NCBI RefSeq assembly: GCF_041915215.1
Contig: NZ_JAYSBV010000005.1
Origin: Zoogloea sp021286885
GTDB taxonomy: Bacteria; Pseudomonadota; Gammaproteobacteria; Burkholderiales; Rhodocyclaceae
Strand: one strand, 5' to 3'
Length of the DNA stretch: 64,000 nt
Of the stretch, positions 1-8,420 are shown piece after piece. Numbering within the stretch: position 1 is the first letter of the stretch; the number at the start of each line of letters is the position of its first letter. The translations under genes and the position numbers were made by a program. The notes under the pieces were generated by a model, which worked only from the letters and a program-made list of their open reading frames with translations, was not told the DNA's origin and did not search any database.

Positions 1-267
1 CGAAGGATGCAAGGAGGCTGGACGGATTCATGATGCTCCACACGAATTGCCACGGGATATGACAATTCAAAAGAGTTCAAAACCCGGTCGAGTCTAGGGA
101 GGCTGCCGGCAGCGCTCAAGGCGCGGGGGTTAATATGTGTTATGCATCAACAAAATGAAATGATGTTTATGAAACAGCCCGTTGCTTTCAGGGGTGTTTC
201 ATGGAGGCAAGTACTCGGCTATGGGGAAATGCACAGCCGAGTTTGAAAGCTTGTTTCGGGTGCGTAT
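1..267. other. Left-edge intergenic sequence, no gene recognised
   Basis: I see no convincing coding region here. A 7-bp inverted repeat (CTCGGCT at 214-220, AGCCGAG at 235-241) lies downstream of the leftward LysE gene. It has no T-tract on either side, so it is at best a weak terminator or structural element. Confidence 0.4.
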
Positions 268-879
268 TCACCCCCGCGCCGACGCCGCCACCTTCGCCGC
301 CATTCCCAACAGCACCACGCCCACCGCCCGATCCAGCCACACCAGCCGGGTGCGCAGCCAGCCCAGTACGCGGGGGGATGAGAACATGAGGGCGACCAGG
401 CCGAACCAGAGCAGGGATTCGCCTACCAGCAGCAGCCACACCAGGGCCAGGTCGCCCAGGCTCAGGCCGGGTTGCAGCACCTGCGACAGGATGGAGCCAA
501 AGTAGAGCATGGCTTTGGGGTTGAGCAGGTTGGTGAACAGGCCGGTCATGAAGGCGCGCCCGCCTCGGGCGTCGGCCTGGGCTTCGGGCAGTTCGCCCTT
601 GGAGCGCAGGCACTGGATGCCAAGCCAGCCCAGGTAGAGGGCGCCCACCACCGACAGCATGGCCGATAGCCCCGGCAGGGCTTGCAGTACCACCGACAGC
701 CCGCCCGCACATACCAGCACATAGATCCCGATGGCGCTGGCCACACCGGCCGCAGCGAGCAGCCCGGTGCGTCGCCCCGACACGATGGAAAGCCGCGTCA
801 CCACCGCAAAATCCGGCCCCGGCGAGATCAGGGCCAGGGCGTGGATGGAGGCGAGCAATACAAGTACGGATGAGGACAT
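268..879 (-). CDS. LysE/RhtB family amino-acid exporter
   Basis: This is a 203-residue inner-membrane protein of the LysE/RhtB family, which exports amino acids or related metabolites; its substrate is unknown. The N-terminal segment (LISPGPDF, about residues 18-25) is the family signature, and NLLNPKAMLYF near residue 120 is the second conserved loop. About six hydrophobic segments are visible, the usual topology and length. I chose the ATG at 879 because GGAG lies just upstream; an upstream extension to 915 carries no family sequence. The gene stands alone, downstream of the threonine aldolase on the same strand. Family assignment is firm, substrate is not. Confidence 0.85.
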   Translation of the reverse strand: MSSSVLVLLASIHALALISPGPDFAVVTRLSIVSGRRTGLLAAAGVASAIGIYVLVCAGGLSVVLQALPGLSAMLSVVGALYLGWLGIQCLRSKGELPEAQADARGGRAFMTGLFTNLLNPKAMLYFGSILSQVLQPGLSLGDLALVWLLLVGESLLWFGLVALMFSSPRVLGWLRTRLVWLDRAVGVVLLGMAAKVAASARG

Positions 880-952
880 GGGGGAAGCTCCTGGCAACAA
901 AAACGAAGCCTCCAAGGCTCGGGGCGCGGGGGCGGGAAGTCAACAGCGCAGC

Positions 953-2050
953 TCAAACCGTCGGGCGGCCCCGGGCCAGGTCTTCCACATCGGCGGCCAG
1001 CGCGTCCACCCGGGCTGGGTCTGCATCCCAGGCGAACATGAAGCGGGCGCCGCCGCCGATGAAGGTGTAGAACTGCCAGCCCCGATCCCGCAGGCCCTGG
1101 AGCAGGGCGGCTGGGGCGCGCACAAACACCCCGTTGGCCTGCACCGGGAACATCAACTCGATGCCGGGCAGGGGTTCGATCCGGTGGGCGAGGCGGCTTG
1201 CGCAGGCGTTGGCGTGGCCTGCGTTGGCCAGCCAGCCGCCGCTGGCCAGCAGTTGCGCCCAGGGGGCAGCCAGGTAGCGCATTTTGGAAGCGAGCTGGCC
1301 TGCCTGCTTGCAGCGATAGCCAAAATCCTCGGCCAGCGCCGGATCAAAGAACAGCACCGCTTCGCTCAGGCCCACGCCGTTTTTGGTGCCGCCAAAGCAC
1401 AGCACATCCACCCCGGCCTTCCAGGTGATGTCGGCGGGGGCGCAGCCCAGCCGGGCACAGGCATTGGCAAAGCGCGCTCCGTCCATGTGCAGCTTGAGCC
1501 CGAACTCCTTGCACACCGCCGCAATGGCGCGGATTTCTTCCACCGAATACACCAGCCCGGTTTCGGTGGGCTGGGTGATGGTGACCACCCGGGGCTTGGG
1601 GAAGTGGATGTCGGAGCGGCTGGCGGCCAGCTGGCGCACGGCTTCGGGGGTGAGCTTGCCGTTGGTGGATGGGGCAGTGAGCAGCTTGGAGCCGTTGGAG
1701 AAAAACTCCGGCGCGCCGCACTCATCGGTGTCCACGTGGGCAAAGGATGAGCAGATCACGCTGTGATAAGACTGGCACAGGGCCGCCAGGGCCAGGGAGT
1801 TGGCCGCCGTGCCGTTAAATACAAAGAACACCTCGCAGGGCGTCGCAAACAACTGGCGGAAGGCGTCGGCGGCCTCGGTGGTCCAGCGGTCGTGGCCATA
1901 GGCGGAGGCGTGGCCGGTGTTGGCGGCTGCCAGGGCGGCCCAGGCTTCGGGGCAGATGCCGGCGTAGTTGTCGCTGGCAAACTGCTGGGCCGGCGGTGGG
2001 GCCGAGGGGGGGATGGGAGCGGTGGGGGCAGACACGGGCTTTCCTTTCAT
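953..2050 (-). CDS. ltaE: Low-specificity L-threonine aldolase
   Basis: This 365-residue PLP enzyme should cleave L-threonine/L-allo-threonine to glycine and acetaldehyde in the cytoplasm. Support: the N-terminal FASDNYAG start typical of the family, LHMDGARFANA (Asp that contacts the PLP ring), and FGGTKNG, whose Lys is the expected Schiff-base residue. The ATG at 2050 gives a normal family length. The frame stays open 60 codons upstream to 2230, but that extension is Arg/Pro-rich and non-homologous. The neighbouring LysE exporter on the same strand may export an amino acid linked to this reaction; that link is inference. Confidence 0.85.
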   Translation of the reverse strand: MKGKPVSAPTAPIPPSAPPPAQQFASDNYAGICPEAWAALAAANTGHASAYGHDRWTTEAADAFRQLFATPCEVFFVFNGTAANSLALAALCQSYHSVICSSFAHVDTDECGAPEFFSNGSKLLTAPSTNGKLTPEAVRQLAASRSDIHFPKPRVVTITQPTETGLVYSVEEIRAIAAVCKEFGLKLHMDGARFANACARLGCAPADITWKAGVDVLCFGGTKNGVGLSEAVLFFDPALAEDFGYRCKQAGQLASKMRYLAAPWAQLLASGGWLANAGHANACASRLAHRIEPLPGIELMFPVQANGVFVRAPAALLQGLRDRGWQFYTFIGGGARFMFAWDADPARVDALAADVEDLARGRPTV

Positions 2051-2270
2051 GCGGGGAGGGCATGCATCCAAAAGCCGGTGGGGGAGGGGCCGCAAAAGAC
2101 CGCCAAGGGCTGCGAGGGGGCGCTCCGTTGTTTGCCTTCTGGCCACATCTCCCGCCTGGGCGGGGCGCCACCTTGCTCGGGTGCAGGTTGGCGTCGGGCG
2201 TGGGTTTACGCCGACTCTTGATGCATGCATAAGATTTGCATGGGGCGTGCCTGGCGGTCAAGCCCGGGCT

Positions 2271-3434
2271 TCAGTCGTCGAACAGCCGCGCCTGGCGGGC
2301 ACTTTCGGGGGTGGGGGATGGGGCTTCGGGCGGGGCCGAGAGCTTGCCCACCCGCACCCCCAGCAGCCGGATGCGCTTGTCGAGGGGGATGCGCCGGGCG
2401 CATTCGCCCGCCGTGCGCCGGATCAGCGCCGGGTCGGCGGTGGGCAGCAGCAGGGTGTGATCCCGGGTGACGGTCTGGAAATCCTCAAAGCGCAGTTTGA
2501 TGCCGATGGTGGCCCCCACATAGCCGCGCCGCCGCAGGTCTTCGGCCACCTGTTCGCACAGGCGGGTGAACTGGCGCGAGAGTTCGGGTTTGTCGAGGCG
2601 CGGGTGCAGATCCCGCTCGAAGGTGGTTTCCCGCGAGAAGCTCTTGCGCTCGCTCTCGGTGACCACCGGGCGCTCGTCCTCGCCGTGGGCCGCCCGGTGC
2701 AGCCACAGCCCGTAGCGCTCCCCAAAATGTTGCTGCAGCAAGCCCAGGGGCGCCCGGGCCAGCGCGCCGATCTGGTGAATGCCCAGCCCGTCCAGCCGCG
2801 CCGCCGCCTTGGGGCCGATGCCGTTGATGCGCCGCGCCGGCAGGGGCCAGATCCGGGATTCCAGGTCTGCCCGCCCGAGCACCGTGATCCCGGCGGGCTT
2901 GTCGAGATCTGAGCACAGCTTGGCCAGCAGCTTGTTGGGCGCGATGCCCAGAGAACAGCTGAGCCCGGTGGCGTCGCGTACCGCCTGTTGCAGCGCCAGG
3001 GCCAGGCTGCGGGCCACGTCCAGCCGGCCTTCGGGGTTCTGGCTGCTCAGATCCAGGTAGATTTCATCAATGCCCCGGTCTTCCATGACCGGCGCCAGGG
3101 CCTGCACCGCTGCCTTGAAACGCCGGGAGTATTCCCGGTAAGCATCGAAATTGGCCGGCAGTAGCCACGCATCGGGCGCCAGCCGCGCCGCCTTCATCAG
3201 CCCCATGCCCGAATGCACGCCCAGGGCCCGGGCCTCGTAGGTAGCGGTGGTGATCACCCCGCGCCCCACATAGCTGCGCAGCCGGGGATGGGGTTCCCCA
3301 TGGCTCGGCGCCAGGGCCCGCCGCCCGCCCACCACCACCGGCTGCCCGCGCAAATCGGGGGCGCTCAGCAGTTCCACCGACGCAAAGAAGGCGTCCATGT
3401 CCAGGTGGGCGATGCTGCGGGGCAGGGGAAGCAT
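2271..3434 (-). CDS. dinB: DNA polymerase IV (Y-family, translesion)
   Basis: This 387-residue Y-family polymerase carries out error-prone translesion synthesis. HLDMDAFFASVE near the N-terminus supplies the first metal-binding Asp, and DRGIDEIYLDLS near residue 120 supplies the catalytic Asp-Glu pair. The helix-hairpin-helix region (INGIGPKAAARL) and the little-finger domain follow. The C-terminus is not a beta-clamp motif I can certify, although SARQARLFDD resembles a short QxxLF clamp peptide. The gene is transcribed leftward. Its upstream region carries the left copy of the 15-bp repeat that flanks the AT-rich insert, so the insertion may have replaced its native promoter. Confidence 0.93.
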   Translation of the reverse strand: MLPLPRSIAHLDMDAFFASVELLSAPDLRGQPVVVGGRRALAPSHGEPHPRLRSYVGRGVITTATYEARALGVHSGMGLMKAARLAPDAWLLPANFDAYREYSRRFKAAVQALAPVMEDRGIDEIYLDLSSQNPEGRLDVARSLALALQQAVRDATGLSCSLGIAPNKLLAKLCSDLDKPAGITVLGRADLESRIWPLPARRINGIGPKAAARLDGLGIHQIGALARAPLGLLQQHFGERYGLWLHRAAHGEDERPVVTESERKSFSRETTFERDLHPRLDKPELSRQFTRLCEQVAEDLRRRGYVGATIGIKLRFEDFQTVTRDHTLLLPTADPALIRRTAGECARRIPLDKRIRLLGVRVGKLSAPPEAPSPTPESARQARLFDD

Positions 3435-3468
3435 GGTGGCTGTATATAAATATAGCGATGCCGTTATT

Positions 3469-3483
3469 GTGCCTCCGATGGGG
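3469..3483 (+). repeat. Left copy of 15-bp direct repeat flanking the AT-rich island
   Basis: GTGCCTCCGATGGGG occurs here and again, identically and in the same orientation, at 7285-7299. The copies bracket the AT-rich segment with the epimerase, radical SAM and IS481 genes. They could be an attachment-site core, a target duplication or a recombination scar. The identity is seen directly; the mechanism is inferred. Confidence 0.7.
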
Positions 3484-3517
3484 TGATGTTCCCAGTTCGC
3501 TTGGAAGTGTGCTCACT

Positions 3518-4360
3518 TCATTCTAGAGCGCGCCGTGCAATTGTCCTAGCTTGGTAACCGAGCAGTTGATTTCGAATTTTTTGAAGCATTTCGTCATAGG
3601 TCATGAGAGGAAGTCCATGTTTAATTAGGTTGAGAGGATCTACTCTAATATCTTCACGCCCTGCATACAAGCTGCCTGGGTGTGCAAGTGAGGAGCCAAG
3701 CAGATCGCACGCTAATTCATACATAGTGCAGTCTTTATCGACTGTTACAGTAAGCTGACGACCTTGAAATGGTTGGGAAAGCAGAGTGTCAACTACATCG
3801 ATTAGATGCTCAGTATAGGTAGGTTGAAATCGCCAGGAGTTATCGAAAATCTGAGGTGTGTCGGATAGCGCAGAATCAAGTATTTTATTAAATGGGCGGT
3901 GGCTGCTTGTGTTTGGGCTCAGTCCAAATGCCATAGATAGTCTCAGGATTTCGAAGCCTGCATCAGTAGTATGAATGTACTCTTCAGCGATCAGCTTGCT
4001 ACGACCGTAAACTAGGTTTGGGTTACAGGCGGCCAAGCTGGAGATAAATATTACTCGAGCTCCTACCTCATTAGCTGCTTGAACTACATTTAACGTGCCT
4101 GTTGCGTTGACAGATATTGCAAATTCAGGTTCGGCTTCGCATTTGGATAGATTGGCTATCGCCGCAGCATGAATGATAATGTTTGGCTTTGCAGAAACGA
4201 TTTGATCAAAGACAGAGCTTCGATCCGTCACGTTCAGTGTGGCTACCCCACTCATTTTTTCAGCAGTGTGTGATGTTAATACTACCTGATGTTGTTTCGC
4301 CAGCGATGCAGAGAGTAGAGATCCAAGGTAGCCTCGTGCCCCTGTTATGAGAATATTCAT
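3518..4360 (-). CDS. NAD-dependent epimerase/dehydratase-like SDR protein
   Basis: This 280-residue extended short-chain dehydrogenase resembles dTDP-4-dehydrorhamnose reductase (RfbD-like) and sugar-nucleotide epimerases. MNILITGARGYLGSLL at the start is the glycine-rich NAD(P) site, IIHAAAIANLSKCE around residue 63 is the conserved substrate loop, and VYGRSK around residue 118 is the YxxxK active site. The ATG at 4360 puts the Rossmann motif at residue 1; a 21-residue upstream extension is discarded. It lies 71 bp downstream of the radical SAM gene on the same strand, probably one transcript. Both are clearly AT-richer than flanking genes, suggesting transfer. The substrate cannot be told from sequence. 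Confidence 0.75.
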   Translation of the reverse strand: MNILITGARGYLGSLLSASLAKQHQVVLTSHTAEKMSGVATLNVTDRSSVFDQIVSAKPNIIIHAAAIANLSKCEAEPEFAISVNATGTLNVVQAANEVGARVIFISSLAACNPNLVYGRSKLIAEEYIHTTDAGFEILRLSMAFGLSPNTSSHRPFNKILDSALSDTPQIFDNSWRFQPTYTEHLIDVVDTLLSQPFQGRQLTVTVDKDCTMYELACDLLGSSLAHPGSLYAGREDIRVDPLNLIKHGLPLMTYDEMLQKIRNQLLGYQARTIARRALE

Positions 4361-4431
4361 GGTGGGGTCTTGTACAAATAACGAGTTTTTCGCGAAAATA
4401 AATTCATAAGCCTTTTTTTGCAATCGTAATT

Positions 4432-6135
4432 TTATGGGGTGAGGTTTTTTGAGGTGTCTTGAGGTTGGTGAAAATTAAATCGAGAAAGTCCTTCGTAAAT
4501 TCCTGCTGAGTTTGATAGTGATTGGTGAATTAATTGCTCAATTTCATGTATGTGCGCTAGTTCAGTCTTGTTCCAGCTGTGTATTTTATACCAGCCGTTG
4601 TTGATACGCTTTAGTAGTAGTCGCCACTTGTCTAGGTTCCAATTGCTCCCCGCCGCGTTGTGGGCAACCTTGAGGAGTGCCTTGGAGTCTAAATTCTGAG
4701 CATAATCTAAAATCGCTTTTGAGAGTTCTGAAAAGCCTGGTTCTGTTTCCTCGAACTGGCGAATAATGTCGTATTGCGCCGAATTGTAAAGGTATTCTAG
4801 GTCTTCCTTGGAGGTCATTATTAGCGCAGCTAGTGGTTGTGGCCAATTTATGGAGTCGGAGCTTAGGCGTCCTTCGGCAATGAAGTCTTGTATGGCACGG
4901 ACTGTGTAGTACAGTTTTGTGGTGTCTTCTTCAAGCAGTATTGAGCTTGTGTAGTCTCGGATATTAACGGCTTTGGCTCGCAGGCTTGCTTTTTTGTTTA
5001 CTTCGTCAATGATTTTAAATCGATACGATAGGCCGCGTTCAATGGTTGCAAGTACGCCGGGGTCGTTAAATGATTTGGCTATTATTTCTTGATAAGAGTC
5101 TACATCAATGTTAATTGGAACGTCAGGCATCTCACTTTGCCAGCCGCCGGCTACTCGCCCATCGTAAACTACCAGCATGTCGCAGCCAATCTTGCCGTCT
5201 ATATTTAGGTGGCTGCCAGCTAAGCCTTTTTGATTGATAAAGGCGTCTTTCTCCCAGATGCTGATGCGATCAGTCAATGACGCCTCATTCCTCAAGTCGA
5301 CAGCTGTGTCAGACAATAATAGCTTGGCGAATGTGACCTCAAAGCAGTAGCCTGATGGCATTTTTAAAGTTATGGCATGTTCTGTGAATTTCTCTGCCGT
5401 GTGAATTTCGGATGTCGGAGGTAGTTTTTCGGCATTTAGCATTTTTCGCAGTGATTCGATCAACGCTTCCTCGCCCTCTAAGCTGTGTAGCTGTAGGAAA
5501 AAGTCTTTCTGTAAAGTGTGTGTATTTTCAAAAAAATATACTAAATTTTTAATGTGCTGAAATTTGCAAGCTTGTGCATCATGCAACTGATTTATGTGGG
5601 GTGTGTCAATGCTAACTCTAATGCATAGTTTTCGACTGGGATTGTTTTTTTTGCACTCAATGTGAGCGCAATAGATTTTTTTTAAGATTTTTTTGGCATT
5701 CTCGTTTTTTTTAGCCCAAAATGCACTTGTGACCAACCAAGTTAAACTGGCAGTCGATTTTTTTGCGATGTGTTCAATTAAATCAAGCTCAAGGAAACCC
5801 TCGCCCCCTCCTGAAACTAAAAGAAAGTCGGTCTTGGAGTCGGTGACCAATTTCATTAGCCGATCCACGCGCGTTGATGTCATTGTGTTGAATGAGTTGC
5901 GTTTTTCGGCCATGTTGGAGCTAAACATGCAATGTGCACACCCTACATGGCAGCGTGAGGTGATCAAGGCGCAGATGAACCCCTTTCCATTGAATGTGAT
6001 TTTTGGCGGGACTCGTATATGCTCCAAAATCAGCTGTCGATAGTTGCGTGGTATTTTAAATGGATTGACTGCAAATGTTGATTGAATGTATGTATTTGTC
6101 TTTTTAGGAAAATGGCGATTGGATGTGTTTTTCAT
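4432..6135 (-). CDS. Radical SAM protein of unknown function
   Basis: This 567-residue protein has a radical SAM cluster motif, RCHVGCAHC, with Cys62, Cys66 and Cys69 in CxxxCxxC spacing, followed by SGGGEGFLE, the expected SAM-contacting GGE-type segment. The rest of the barrel is divergent. The roughly 200 C-terminal residues are helical in character and contain no domain I recognise; no SPASM-type Cys cluster is obvious. It is encoded just upstream of an SDR protein in AT-rich sequence, with an IS481 element immediately upstream of its start, so it may rely on an element-borne promoter or have lost an upstream partner. No precursor peptide was found next to it. Reaction unknown. Confidence 0.75.
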   Translation of the reverse strand: MKNTSNRHFPKKTNTYIQSTFAVNPFKIPRNYRQLILEHIRVPPKITFNGKGFICALITSRCHVGCAHCMFSSNMAEKRNSFNTMTSTRVDRLMKLVTDSKTDFLLVSGGGEGFLELDLIEHIAKKSTASLTWLVTSAFWAKKNENAKKILKKIYCAHIECKKNNPSRKLCIRVSIDTPHINQLHDAQACKFQHIKNLVYFFENTHTLQKDFFLQLHSLEGEEALIESLRKMLNAEKLPPTSEIHTAEKFTEHAITLKMPSGYCFEVTFAKLLLSDTAVDLRNEASLTDRISIWEKDAFINQKGLAGSHLNIDGKIGCDMLVVYDGRVAGGWQSEMPDVPINIDVDSYQEIIAKSFNDPGVLATIERGLSYRFKIIDEVNKKASLRAKAVNIRDYTSSILLEEDTTKLYYTVRAIQDFIAEGRLSSDSINWPQPLAALIMTSKEDLEYLYNSAQYDIIRQFEETEPGFSELSKAILDYAQNLDSKALLKVAHNAAGSNWNLDKWRLLLKRINNGWYKIHSWNKTELAHIHEIEQLIHQSLSNSAGIYEGLSRFNFHQPQDTSKNLTP

Positions 6136-6199
6136 TTTAATTTAATTGTTTGTTATTTGTTATGGTTGGTGCTCATGTTAGGCAATAATCATGGGTTGC

Positions 6200-7174
6200 C
6201 TAAAATTTGTCACATCCCAGACGATTGTATGGTCTTCGATGGAATAGATGTGCGTGGGAAGCATACCAATCTTTCATGGCCTGCATGGGTGTTTTGCTCT
6301 TGAGTGCCGTCTGGGGTAATTGATGGTTGTACAAAGCCACATACCGCATCAGCGTTTGCCCCATGTCCTCAGCGCTGTTGAAGTGGTGGGTTTTGAGGAC
6401 ATCCGCTATGCGGCCATTGAATCGCTCAACCATCCCATTGGTTTTGGGTGTTCGGGGCTTGGTCAGTCGATGTTCAATACCCAGCGCCTGGCACAACTGA
6501 TCAAATTCGTGCTCCCCGCTGGATTCTCGCTCTTTGCGGGCAAACAAGCGGTCGGTGAATTCCTTGCCATTGTCCGTCAGCAATTTTTGGATCTTGATCG
6601 GACACGCCTTGTGCAGTGCCTTCAAAAAGCTGCTGGCACTGCGCGCGCTCTTGTCGGCCCTGATCTGGACAAACACCCAGCGCGTGGCGCGGTCGATGGC
6701 CACAAACAGGTAGCTGCGCTTTTGTTCATCGGCCATCTGCGGCAGGTACTTCACATCCATGTGCAAGTAGCCCGGCTCATAGGCCTTGAACGCCTTGTGG
6801 GGCTCTTTGGGGGTGGCAGGCAACAAAGCTTTGAGGCTGCCCACGCCATGGCGGCGCAAGCACCGATCCAGGCCCGAGCGGGAGACGTCCTTGCAGACAA
6901 ATTCGCGCATGACCGCCAGCAGGTCATCCAAGGGCAGCAGCAGGGTCTTGCGCAACTGCACGGCAACGAATTCCTGTTCGGGCGTGAGGGTGGTCTGGAG
7001 TCGGTCTGCCGTGTGACTCTTGTCGGTGAAGACTTCACGCCTTTTCCATTTGTAGATGGTGCAGATGCTCACCCCATAGCGCAGGGCCAGGACACTGGCG
7101 GGCTCTTGGCTGGCGGCAATTTCCTCACGAACGGCGGGGGTGGTGCGCGCCCTTTTGTGCAGTTTGATGTTCAT
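6200..7174 (-). CDS. IS481-family transposase
   Basis: This 324-residue DDE transposase has an N-terminal helix-turn-helix (VLALRYGVSICTIYKWKRR, around residues 28-46) and an rve integrase core: the first Asp in YLHMDVKYLPQ, the second in LLTDNGKEF, and the Glu in NGMVERFNGRI. That order, without a separate OrfA, fits IS481. The frame looks intact. The stop codon lies about 10 bp outside the left inverted repeat, so the last residues come from flanking DNA. Confidence 0.92.
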   Translation of the reverse strand: MNIKLHKRARTTPAVREEIAASQEPASVLALRYGVSICTIYKWKRREVFTDKSHTADRLQTTLTPEQEFVAVQLRKTLLLPLDDLLAVMREFVCKDVSRSGLDRCLRRHGVGSLKALLPATPKEPHKAFKAYEPGYLHMDVKYLPQMADEQKRSYLFVAIDRATRWVFVQIRADKSARSASSFLKALHKACPIKIQKLLTDNGKEFTDRLFARKERESSGEHEFDQLCQALGIEHRLTKPRTPKTNGMVERFNGRIADVLKTHHFNSAEDMGQTLMRYVALYNHQLPQTALKSKTPMQAMKDWYASHAHLFHRRPYNRLGCDKF

Positions 7175-7281
7175 GTCGCGTGTTTCCTGGATGCTTTGAG
7201 CTCAGCCACTAACTCTGACATAGCCTTGCGGGCCATGAAAAGTGGGTAGCGGCTAAAGTCTATGGAATCGTCCGGGATGCG
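6211..7281 (-). mobile_element. IS481-family insertion sequence
   Basis: This element of about 1.07 kb is bounded by imperfect inverted repeats: CACATCCCAGACGATT at 6211-6226, and the reverse complement of 7266-7281, CGCATCCCGGACGATT. The two match at 14 of 16 positions, with weaker similarity inward. It encodes one complete transposase. I could not find a convincing short target-site duplication. Its right end lies only 3 bp from the right copy of the 15-bp island repeat. Confidence 0.8.
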
Positions 7282-7284
7282 ATA

Positions 7285-7299
7285 GTGCCTCCGATGGGG
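7285..7299 (+). repeat. Right copy of 15-bp direct repeat flanking the AT-rich island
   Basis: GTGCCTCCGATGGGG, identical to 3469-3483. GC-rich chromosomal sequence resumes directly after it. Confidence 0.7.
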
Positions 7300-7346
7300 C
7301 CGAGTGGCCACCCCGCCCCGGGGGCCCGGGCTTCCGTGCCGGGTAC

Positions 7347-8420
7347 TCAGTGCCCCCGCCGCTGCTCGTACCACCCCCGGCTGTGGTTGACGATGCGCAC
7401 CACCACCAGCATCACCGGCACTTCCACCAGCACCCCCACCACCGTGGCCAGCGCGGCGCCGGATTCCAGGCCGAACAGGCTGATGGCGGCAGCCACCGCC
7501 AGCTCGAAGAAGTTGCTCGCCCCGATCAGGGCCGAGGGGCAGGCCACGCTGTGCTGCTCGCCGGCCAGCCGGTTGAGCCCGTACGCCAGCCCGGCGTTAA
7601 AGAACACCTGGAGCAGAATCGGCACCGCCAGCAGGGCGATCACCCGGGGCTGATCCAGAATCGCGCCCCCCTGAAAGGCAAACAGCAGCACCAGGGTCAG
7701 GAGCAGCGCCCCCATCGACCACGGGCCCACCCGGGCGAGGGCCTGCTCCAGCGCCGCCGGCCCCCGGGCCAGCAGCCGGCGGCGCCACAGCTGGGCCAGG
7801 ATCACCGGCACCACGATGTAGAGCAGCACCGAGATGAGCAGGGTATCCCAGGGCACCGTGATGGCCGACATGCCCAGCAGCAGGCCCACCAGGGGCGCAA
7901 ACGCAGGGATCATGATCAGATCATTCAGGGCCACCTGGGAAAGCGTGAAATACGGGTTGCCGTGGGTCAGCCGACTCCAGACAAACACCATGGCCGTGCA
8001 CGGGGCCGCCGCCAGCAGGATCAGGCCCGCCACATAGCTGTCCAGCTGCTCGGCGGGCAGATAGGGCGCAAACAGCCCGCGTATGAATATGGCAGCCAGC
8101 AAGGCCATGGAAAAGGGTTTCACCCCCCAGTTCACCAGCAGGGTGATCCCGATGCCGCGCCAGTGGGCCCGTACCTGATGCAGGGCGCCAAAGTCGATCT
8201 TGACCAGCATCGGGATGATCATCACCCAGATCAGCAGGCCCACGGGCCCGTTCACCCGGGCCAGCTCCAGGGCGCCGATGGTCTTGAACAGCCCGGGCAA
8301 GGCCTGCCCCAGCCCGATCCCGACCAGAATGCAGAGGGCCACCCACAGGCTCAGGTAGCGTTCAAACAGATTCATGGGGGCCGGCGTGGGCTGGCAGGTG
8401 GCGGGCTCAGGGCGCTGCAT
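7347..8420 (-). CDS. acr3: Arsenite efflux permease, ACR3 family
   Basis: This 357-residue membrane protein extrudes As(III) (possibly Sb(III)) across the inner membrane. It has about ten hydrophobic segments and the ACR3 hallmark AAAPCTAMVFVWSRL near residue 135, whose Cys is required in characterised ACR3 pumps. I place the start at the ATG at 8420, where GGAG sits 9 nt upstream and the gene overlaps the end of arsC by 14 bp, implying translational coupling. An alternative ATG at 8375 begins MNLFERYLSLW, closer to the first helix, but lacks a clear ribosome-binding site. It is the last gene of the arsR-arsI-arsC-acr3 operon. Confidence 0.92.
   Translation of the reverse strand: MQRPEPATCQPTPAPMNLFERYLSLWVALCILVGIGLGQALPGLFKTIGALELARVNGPVGLLIWVMIIPMLVKIDFGALHQVRAHWRGIGITLLVNWGVKPFSMALLAAIFIRGLFAPYLPAEQLDSYVAGLILLAAAPCTAMVFVWSRLTHGNPYFTLSQVALNDLIMIPAFAPLVGLLLGMSAITVPWDTLLISVLLYIVVPVILAQLWRRRLLARGPAALEQALARVGPWSMGALLLTLVLLFAFQGGAILDQPRVIALLAVPILLQVFFNAGLAYGLNRLAGEQHSVACPSALIGASNFFELAVAAAISLFGLESGAALATVVGVLVEVPVMLVVVRIVNHSRGWYEQRRGH

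Noticed and set aside
214..241. Inverted repeat as terminator for the leftward LysE gene
   Set aside because: The 7-bp stem has a 14-nt loop and no T-run in either direction.
6200..7281. Target-site duplication for the IS481 copy
   Set aside because: Bases flanking the inverted repeats show no convincing short direct repeat; only the 15-bp island repeat is seen and it does not bracket the IS alone.
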